Assembly (NCBI GenBank): GCA_902492855.1 | Contig: CABUMU010000099.1 | Span: 1-7,482 of the forward strand | DNA length: 7,482 nucleotides | Source: an uncultured Collinsella sp. | GTDB taxonomy: Bacteria > Actinomycetota > Coriobacteriia > Coriobacteriales > Coriobacteriaceae | Direction: 5' to 3' | Shown here: positions 1 to 4,510 of the stretch, one piece after another | How positions within the stretch are numbered: position 1 is the first letter of the stretch | Layout of the letters: every line of letters starts with the position of its first letter | Translations under genes and position numbers: made by a program | The notes under the pieces: generated by a model | What the model was told of the DNA's origin: nothing | Seen by the model: the letters and a program-made list of their open reading frames with translations, nothing else | The model's database searches: none

Positions 1-1299
1 GAACACCTTGTTAACGGTGCGGACGGCGCACATCTTGCCGCACATGGTGCAGGTGCCCTCAGTGGCGGCGGGGGATTCCTCGTAGCGCTTCTTACCGGTG
101 ACCGGGTCGAGCGCGCACTCCCACATGGCATCCCAGTCGAGCTTGCGGCGTGCCTGGCCCATCTTGTCGTCCATGTCGCGGGCGTGCGGTACCTTCTTGG
201 CGATATCGGCGGCGTGCGCGGCTATCTTAGTGGCCATGAGGCCATCGAGCACGTCCTGGGCGTTGGGCAGGCACAGGTGCTCGGCCGGTGTCACGTAGCA
301 CAGGAAGTCGGCGCCGGAGCTCGCGGAGATGGCGCCACCGATGGCGGCGGTGATGTGGTCGTAGCCCACACCGATATCGGTCACCAGCGGCCCCAGCACA
401 TAGAACGGGGCGTTGTGGCACAGGCGCTTCTGCAGCTTCATGTTGGCGGCGATCTCGTCGAGCGCCATGTGGCCCGGCCCCTCGACCATGACCTGGACGC
501 CGGCGGCCCAGGCGCGCTTGCACAGCTTGCCCAGCTCGATCATCTCGGCAGTCTCGGTGGCGTCGTTGGAATCGTAGAGACAACCCGGGCGGCAGGAGTC
601 GCCGAGCGAGATGGTCACGTCGTACTCGTGGCAAATCTCGAGCAACTCATCGTAGAACTCGTAGAACGGATTTTCGTTGCCGGTGACCTCCATCCAGCCA
701 AACAGCAGCGAGCCACCGCGGCTCACGATGTTCATCAGGCGGCCGGTCTCCTTAAAGGTCTTGGTGACCGACTTGTTGATGCCGCAGTGAATGGTCATAA
801 AGTCCACGCCGTCCTCGGCGTGCGCGCGCACGACCTCGAACAGGTCGTCCTTGGTGAGCTTGACCAGCGGCTTCTCCATGTAACCGATGGCGTCGTACAT
901 GGGGACGGTGCCTACCATGAGCGGCGTCTCGTCGATGAGCTGCTGGCGGAACTGGCGCGTCTTGCCCGAGTTGGAGAGGTCCATGATGGCGTCGGCGCCA
1001 AAGTCCTCAGCGATCTTGACCTTCTTCCATTCCTCGGCGGCATCGGCCTTGTCGCCCGAGATGCCCAAGTTCACGTTGACCTTGGTGGACAGGCCCTCGC
1101 CGACACCAAAGGCGCGCATGCCCTTTTTGATGTGCACGATGTTGGCGGGAATGGCGATGCGGCCGTCGGCCACGCGCTCGCGGATGTACTCGGGGTCGCG
1201 ATGCTCGCGCTCGGCGACTTCCTTCATCTGCGGCGTGATCTGTCCGGCGCGGGCGAAGTCGATTTGCGTGACAAGCTTGGACTCGGTCTGTGTGCTCAT
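1..1299 (-). CDS. thiC: Phosphomethylpyrimidine synthase ThiC (3' end cut by window edge)
   Basis: ThiC is a cytosolic radical-SAM enzyme that rearranges aminoimidazole ribotide into HMP phosphate, the pyrimidine precursor of thiamine. I translated 433 uninterrupted residues from ATG at 1299; no stop is reached, and only a few C-terminal residues should be missing. Family signatures seen: NLGISGD (78-84), MDLSNSG (106-112), TIHCGI (169-174), SLGDSCRPG (231-239), EGPGH (273-277), PLVTDIGVGYDHITAAIGG (304-322), LCYVTPAEH (333-341) and KIAAHAADIAK (358-368). The C-terminal cluster cysteines are C417, C420 and C424. This is the short form, without the extra N-terminal domain of the proteobacterial and plant enzymes. 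The start is fixed by the MSTQTESKL beginning and by AAGGGAG eight bases upstream. A TPP riboswitch directly ahead supports thiC over the paralog bzaF (5-hydroxybenzimidazole synthase), which usually sits in cobamide operons. Confidence 0.97.
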   Translation of the reverse strand, partial: MSTQTESKLVTQIDFARAGQITPQMKEVAEREHRDPEYIRERVADGRIAIPANIVHIKKGMRAFGVGEGLSTKVNVNLGISGDKADAAEEWKKVKIAEDFGADAIMDLSNSGKTRQFRQQLIDETPLMVGTVPMYDAIGYMEKPLVKLTKDDLFEVVRAHAEDGVDFMTIHCGINKSVTKTFKETGRLMNIVSRGGSLLFGWMEVTGNENPFYEFYDELLEICHEYDVTISLGDSCRPGCLYDSNDATETAEMIELGKLCKRAWAAGVQVMVEGPGHMALDEIAANMKLQKRLCHNAPFYVLGPLVTDIGVGYDHITAAIGGAISASSGADFLCYVTPAEHLCLPNAQDVLDGLMATKIAAHAADIAKKVPHARDMDDKMGQARRKLDWDAMWECALDPVTGKKRYEESPAATEGTCTMCGKMCAVRTVNKVF

Positions 1300-1303
1300 T
1301 GAC

Positions 1304-1398
1304 ACGGCTCCCTTCGTTGGCATTACCCATATCAGGTTTGCGGGTCAGGGCGGGCGCGCCCAATCTCAGCCTGCCGTCCTGTCCTGCAAGCTCCCCGT
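1304..1398 (-). ncRNA. TPP riboswitch (THI-box aptamer) in the thiC leader
   Basis: Read on the minus strand, the leader has the conserved THI-box elements in order. ACGGGGAGC (1398-1390) is the 5' side of P1/P2. GCTTGC (1391-1386) and GCAGGC (1374-1369) form a six-pair P3 stem. CTGAGA (1369-1364) follows directly. AACCTGAT (1338-1331) and GGGTAATGCCAACG (about 1327-1314) match the pyrophosphate-side consensus, and the AGGGAG block comes last. P1 closes by ACGG (1398-1395) pairing with CCGT (1307-1304). The aptamer ends five bases before the thiC start, so no separate expression platform fits between them. TPP binding should lower ThiC production by blocking translation initiation. The aptamer identity is seen in the sequence; the mechanism is inferred from its position. 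Confidence 0.95.
1308..1314 (-). promoter_or_regulatory. thiC ribosome binding site inside the TPP aptamer
   Basis: AAGGGAG lies eight bases before the thiC ATG and is the only good Shine-Dalgarno sequence there. It coincides with the conserved GGGA block at the 3' end of the THI-box aptamer, immediately before the P1 3' strand (1307-1304). The same bases therefore serve ligand-bound RNA folding and ribosome binding, which implies direct occlusion when TPP is bound. Confidence 0.8.
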
Positions 1399-1414
1399 TT
1401 ATGTAGTGGGCTCA

Positions 1415-1420
1415 AGTATA
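1415..1420 (-). promoter_or_regulatory. Candidate thiC promoter -10 box
   Basis: TATACT on the minus strand matches the sigma-70-type -10 consensus at five of six positions. A transcript starting about seven bases downstream (near 1408) would begin roughly ten bases before the first aptamer base at 1398, as expected for a riboswitch leader. No convincing -35 box is visible at 16-18 bases upstream (around 1437-1444); the best I see is a poor TTAGGC at 1440-1445. Confidence 0.55.
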
Positions 1421-1470
1421 GCCTGAATGGGTACGATTGGCCTAACGAACGTGCCTGTGGGGAGGCGTAC

Positions 1471-1992
1471 ATGGAAGACAAGCATCTATATCGAGAGACG
1501 CAATGGGACATATCGGCCGAGGAGGGCCGTGCGCACCATGGGTTGGTCGCGATTGGCTTTGCGGTGCTTGCCGTGCTGGTGATTGCCTTTTGTATTTGGA
1601 CGTTTGGCGGTCGCGGCGGCGCTGCCTGGGAGTTTGAGGCCGATGATAGCCTAGCGATTATGGCGGTGAGGAGTACTGGCGGTAATGCCAATACGCTCGC
1701 CATTCCGGGCGATTATTGGTACCCGCGCGATGAGTTTGTGCAGTTGCAGCTGAGTGGTGGGTCCATTCCAGGCGAAGAAATCGAACGCGTGACGTTTGAC
1801 GCGGCGCTCAAAACGCTGACGGTGAAGCTCAAAGATCAAGGGGATGTGCCCACGACGATGGATATCGCGCTGACGGAATGGCGCCTGGAGCCCCCGTCGG
1901 GCGTCAAGGTGTCCGAGGTGGAGCATGTCAAGATTACCTATCAGGACGGCACGACAAATGAAATTGCCAAAGCTGACGGCTTGGCGGAATAG
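1471..1992 (+). CDS. Unrecognised single-pass membrane protein, 173 aa
   Basis: I do not recognise this protein. The start is supported by GGGGAGG (1459-1465), five bases before the ATG. Residues 1-23 are hydrophilic and charged. Residues 24-45 form one strong hydrophobic helix (HGLVAIGFAVLAVLVIAFCIWTF region), followed by a Gly/Arg-rich turn. Residues 50-173 are a soluble domain with alternating hydrophobic residues suggesting beta strands, including a TEWRLEPPSG stretch near 136-145 and ITYQDGTTNE near 157-166. The layout fits a membrane-anchored domain, most simply facing outward, but the charges flanking the helix do not settle the topology. No lipobox, enzyme motif or sorting signal is seen. 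It diverges from thiC across a 171-bp region and converges on yaaA with a 40-bp gap. The ribosome binding site, clean frame and strand isolation make it a real gene. Confidence 0.85.
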   Translation: MEDKHLYRETQWDISAEEGRAHHGLVAIGFAVLAVLVIAFCIWTFGGRGGAAWEFEADDSLAIMAVRSTGGNANTLAIPGDYWYPRDEFVQLQLSGGSIPGEEIERVTFDAALKTLTVKLKDQGDVPTTMDIALTEWRLEPPSGVKVSEVEHVKITYQDGTTNEIAKADGLAE

Positions 1993-2032
1993 ACGTCGTG
2001 CCTAGGCAGTACATTCAAGAGTAGCGGTGGTC

Positions 2033-2842
2033 CTACAAGGCCTGTTCGTTCAGGAAGACCAAAGTGTTTTTATTTGAAAGCTCGGGAAGGTGACGATAGC
2101 CAACGTCGAACGCGGTGAGCCCGCTTACATCCTCGAGCTTGTTTTCTGACATCCAGCGCACCATGGAGCCGCGCGCCTTTTTGCTGGCGGTCGAGCGCTG
2201 GATGGGCTTGCCGTTGCGGATGCCTTCACCAAAGAGGCATGTGACGACCGTGACATCGGTGGTGAGGTGGGGCAGAACGGCTTTGGCGTATTCCGCGCTG
2301 GCGAGATTGACGATCGTAGCGTTGGAGCTCGCCGGAGCGATGGTCCGTGCGAGCTTGTCGCCCCAAAACGCGTAGAGGCCTCGGGCATCGTCGACGGCAA
2401 GCTTTGCGCCCATCTCCAGCCGATACGGTTCAACGGCATGAAAGGGGCGCACGCATCCGTAAAGGCCCGAGAGGATCCACAGATGGTCCTGCAGCCAGTC
2501 GAGCTGTGCGGCATCCATCACCTCGGGCGCCATACTCTGGTATTGAATGCCGTGATAGGACATGACGGCAGGGGAGAGGTGACGGGCGAGTGCAGGATTG
2601 TCGAGATCGCCGTTTTTCAGGATGGGCCCGAACTCATGCAGGGTGTTGAGGCAAGGCCCCAGCAGTTTGTCACTCACGTTCCATAGCGTCTGCAGGCCGC
2701 CGCTGCCTTCATTTCGTTCGATATCTAGCAGTGCGCGGTGGAGGCGAGCCGTCTCGTGCGCAAAAGGTGGAATGCCCAGGACTTCAAAAGCATCTTGGGC
2801 CGCGCGCATCTGCTTGGCGGGCGAAATGATGACCTGCAGCAT
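2033..2842 (-). CDS. yaaA: Peroxide-stress protein YaaA (DUF328/UPF0246)
   Basis: The product is a 269-residue cytosolic protein of the YaaA family. In E. coli, YaaA is induced by OxyR and limits the intracellular free iron that drives Fenton damage during peroxide stress; its biochemical activity is less clear. Family features seen: N-terminal MLQVIISPAKQM (1-12), LSPAVMSYHGIQYQSM near 89-104, the hallmark ILSGLYGCVRPFHAVEPYRLEMG near 122-144, FWGDKLA near 158-164, NLASAEYAKAV near 177-187, and KKARGSMVRW near 221-230. Length is close to the usual 250-260. A longer reading frame opens upstream at 3019, but it overlaps the aminopeptidase gene and reads through the palindrome. I chose ATG 2842 because AGAGGAGAG (2846-2854) sits just before it and family homology begins there. 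It follows the aminopeptidase on the same strand, 104 bp apart. Confidence 0.95.
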   Translation of the reverse strand: MLQVIISPAKQMRAAQDAFEVLGIPPFAHETARLHRALLDIERNEGSGGLQTLWNVSDKLLGPCLNTLHEFGPILKNGDLDNPALARHLSPAVMSYHGIQYQSMAPEVMDAAQLDWLQDHLWILSGLYGCVRPFHAVEPYRLEMGAKLAVDDARGLYAFWGDKLARTIAPASSNATIVNLASAEYAKAVLPHLTTDVTVVTCLFGEGIRNGKPIQRSTASKKARGSMVRWMSENKLEDVSGLTAFDVGYRHLPELSNKNTLVFLNEQAL

Positions 2843-2867
2843 GGACTCTCCTCTGCCAAAAAGGAAG

Positions 2868-2930
2868 TTGCGGTGGAATACGGTCTGTTTTGGCCGTTTA
2901 TAGGCCAGTTTAGTCCGTATTTCACCGCAA
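2868..2930. repeat. 63-bp imperfect palindrome upstream of yaaA
   Basis: Left arm 2868-2895 and right arm 2903-2930 are inverted copies, 28 bp each, around the 7-base centre GTTTATA. By hand, 22 of 28 positions match. The outer eight pairs (TTGCGGTG/CACCGCAA), an internal run of seven (AATACGG/CCGTATT) and the inner GGCC/GGCC are perfect, and two of the mismatches could be G-U pairs in RNA. On the minus strand it is followed by CTTCCTTTTTGG, a moderate T-rich run. It may be an operator, a terminator or attenuator for transcripts coming from the aminopeptidase gene, or a remnant small palindromic element. Confidence 0.85.
2897..2925 (-). promoter_or_regulatory. Candidate yaaA promoter inside the palindrome
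   Basis: On the minus strand GTGAAA (2925-2920, four of six matches to TTGACA) and TATAAA (2902-2897, five of six matches to TATAAT) are separated by exactly 17 bases. The -10 box occupies the centre of the palindrome and the -35 box lies in its right arm. Transcription would begin near 2890, giving a leader of about 48 bases before the yaaA ATG. A protein bound to the palindrome would cover this promoter. Confidence 0.5.
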
Positions 2931-2946
2931 CTGATGAAGGGGCTGG

Positions 2947-4344
2947 TTAGGCGCGCTCGAGGAAGGCCTTGTAGCCGCGGTAGGCCTCGTAGATGTCGGC
3001 CTTGTTGGCGACCTCCCACAGGGCGTGCATGGACAGGACGGCAACGCCGGAGTCGATGACGTTCATGCCGTACTTGGCCATGATGTAGGCAATGGTGCCG
3101 CCGCCGCCCGCGTTGACGCGACCGAGCTCGCAGGTCTGGAAGTCCACGCCGGCCTCGTCCATGATGTCGCGGACGAGGGCCACGTACTCGGCGTCGGCGT
3201 CGTTGGAGCCACCCTTGCCGCGGCTGCCCGTGTACTTGTTAAAGCACAGGCCGCGACCCATAAAGGCGGCGTTCTTGGTCTCGAACTTGCCGGCGTAGCC
3301 CGGGTCGAAGCCGGCGGACACGTCAGAGGATAGCATGCGGCTGCGGGCGAGTGCGCGGCGCAGGGCAAGCGGGCTATTCTCGCCGGCGAGCGTCATGATC
3401 TCGGCGACGGTGTTCTCGAAGAAGCGGCTCGTCATGCCGGTGGCGCCCACGGAACCGATCTCCTCCTTGTCGACGATGAGCGTGATGCTCGTGCGCTCCA
3501 CGTTGGCGACGTCGATCTGGGCGAGCATGGAGGGGTAGGCGCAGACGCGGTCGTCGTGGCCATAGCCCAAAATCATGGAGCGGTCGAGGCCCATGTCGCG
3601 GGCGGGGCCGGCGGGCACGACCTCGATCTCGGCGGAGAGGAAGTCCTCCTCCTCGACGTCATACTGCTCCTTGAGGATGTCCAGGAACATCTGCTTGACG
3701 GGCTCCTTGGGGGCGTCCTTGTCGTCCTCATCGAACTTGACGGGACGGCCGCCCACGATCACGTCGAGGATCTCGGCGTCGACGGCGTCCTTGGCGGGCT
3801 TGGCCATCTGCTCGCTCGAGAGGTGGATCAGCAGGTCGGAGATGGTAAAGACCGGATCGTCTGCCTTGTCGCCGATGTTGATGTCGACGGTGGTGCCGTC
3901 CTTTTTGCAGATGACGCCCACGAGTGCAAGTGGGGAGGCCACCCAGTGGTAGCTCTTGACGCCGCCGTAGTAGTGCGTATCGAGGTAGGCCATGTCGCCG
4001 GCCTCGAAGGCGGGGTTCTGCTTGAGGTCCAGGCGCGGCGAGTCCACGTGGGCGCCCAGGATGTTAAAGCCCTGCTCGAGCGGGGCGGTGCCCAGGTTGA
4101 CGAGCATAAGGTCCTTGCCGTGGTTGGCGGCGTACACCTTGTCGCCTGCCTTGAGTTCGCGGCCTTCGGCAATCACGGTCTCCAGGTCGACATAGCCCGC
4201 CTCCTCGGCCATCTTGATGCCGGTCTTGACGCACAGGCGTTCGGTCTTGTTCTCGCTCAAAAACTGCTTATAGCCGCGGCAAAGCTCCTCGAGCTCCTCG
4301 ATTTGCTGTGGCGTGTACTTTTTCCATGCGCAGGGACGCTCCAT
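2947..4344 (-). CDS. M18-family zinc aminopeptidase, 465 aa
   Basis: This is a cytosolic dizinc aminopeptidase of family M18 (aspartyl aminopeptidase/aminopeptidase I type), which removes N-terminal residues from peptides during turnover. Seen motifs give the full active-site set: GAHVDSPR (97-104; H99 ligand, D101), GYGHDDR (260-266; D264 bridging), DKEEIGS (292-298; E294 catalytic base, E295 ligand), SSDVSAGFDP (339-348; D341 ligand) and SMHALWE (438-444; H440 ligand). Residue roles are assigned from the family. Length agrees with the clostridial M18 branch. ATG 4344 is chosen because AAAGGAG (4353-4359) lies eight bases upstream and conserved sequence begins soon after; a reading frame extending to 4560 has no homology and runs into polA. 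Residues 200-213 are acidic and lysine-rich, probably a surface loop. Substrate preference cannot be read from the sequence. It diverges from polA and precedes yaaA. Confidence 0.94.
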   Translation of the reverse strand: MERPCAWKKYTPQQIEELEELCRGYKQFLSENKTERLCVKTGIKMAEEAGYVDLETVIAEGRELKAGDKVYAANHGKDLMLVNLGTAPLEQGFNILGAHVDSPRLDLKQNPAFEAGDMAYLDTHYYGGVKSYHWVASPLALVGVICKKDGTTVDINIGDKADDPVFTISDLLIHLSSEQMAKPAKDAVDAEILDVIVGGRPVKFDEDDKDAPKEPVKQMFLDILKEQYDVEEEDFLSAEIEVVPAGPARDMGLDRSMILGYGHDDRVCAYPSMLAQIDVANVERTSITLIVDKEEIGSVGATGMTSRFFENTVAEIMTLAGENSPLALRRALARSRMLSSDVSAGFDPGYAGKFETKNAAFMGRGLCFNKYTGSRGKGGSNDADAEYVALVRDIMDEAGVDFQTCELGRVNAGGGGTIAYIMAKYGMNVIDSGVAVLSMHALWEVANKADIYEAYRGYKAFLERA

Positions 4345-4393
4345 GACGCAGGCTCCTTTCGGATCGATCGTGCTGGTTGATGTACCGTGAGCC

Positions 4394-4402
4394 ATCGTAT
4401 CA
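4394..4402 (-). promoter_or_regulatory. Candidate extended -10 promoter for the M18 aminopeptidase
   Basis: TGATACGAT on the minus strand fits the extended -10 pattern TGnTAnnnT, with TACGAT matching TATAAT at four of six positions. It lies 49 bases upstream of the ATG, in a gap of about 166 bp that is divergent with polA. No clear -35 box is visible in the GC-rich sequence upstream, which is tolerated by extended -10 promoters. Confidence 0.5.
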
Positions 4403-4462
4403 CGCGCGGGCCCGCGGCGGCAGGGAAGCCTGATGTGCGGTGGCCGCGGGGCGGGGAGCGTG

Positions 4463-4468
4463 TAAACT
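4463..4468 (+). promoter_or_regulatory. Weak candidate polA -10 box
   Basis: TAAACT is the most -10-like hexamer on the plus strand in the GC-rich gap ahead of polA, matching four of six consensus positions. Initiation near 4475 would give a leader of roughly 36 bases before the ATG at 4511. There is no recognisable -35 partner, so this is tentative. Confidence 0.3.
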
Positions 4469-4510
4469 GGAGTGAGCAAACCGTGCCCAGCCCAAAGCGA
4501 GGTATTCAAT

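Noticed and set aside
1..1299. bzaF (5-hydroxybenzimidazole synthase), a ThiC paralog of anaerobes
   Set aside because: The gene is headed by a TPP riboswitch rather than a cobalamin riboswitch, and no cobamide genes are visible nearby; thiC is the simpler call.
184..1302. A 372-codon plus-strand frame opposite thiC
   Set aside because: It is antisense to a clearly conserved gene, with a Val/His/Gly/Asp-biased composition typical of a complementary frame and no family motif.
1579..1596. Possible lipobox around Cys41 of the 173-residue membrane protein
   Set aside because: The residue before the cysteine is Phe, not a small residue, and the preceding segment is too long and not positively charged as a lipoprotein signal should be.
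1999..2008. Perfect 10-bp palindrome TGCCTAGGCA between the convergent genes
   Set aside because: It has no loop and no T-run, so it cannot act as an intrinsic terminator, and a single 10-bp palindrome is not enough to call an operator.
2843..3019. N-terminal extension of yaaA to an ATG at 3019
   Set aside because: It overlaps the aminopeptidase coding sequence, translates the palindrome, lacks YaaA homology, and the ATG at 2842 has a strong ribosome site.
3556..4380. A 274-codon plus-strand frame opposite the aminopeptidase
   Set aside because: The M18 active-site motifs prove that the minus strand is coding; this frame has only biased, repetitive composition.
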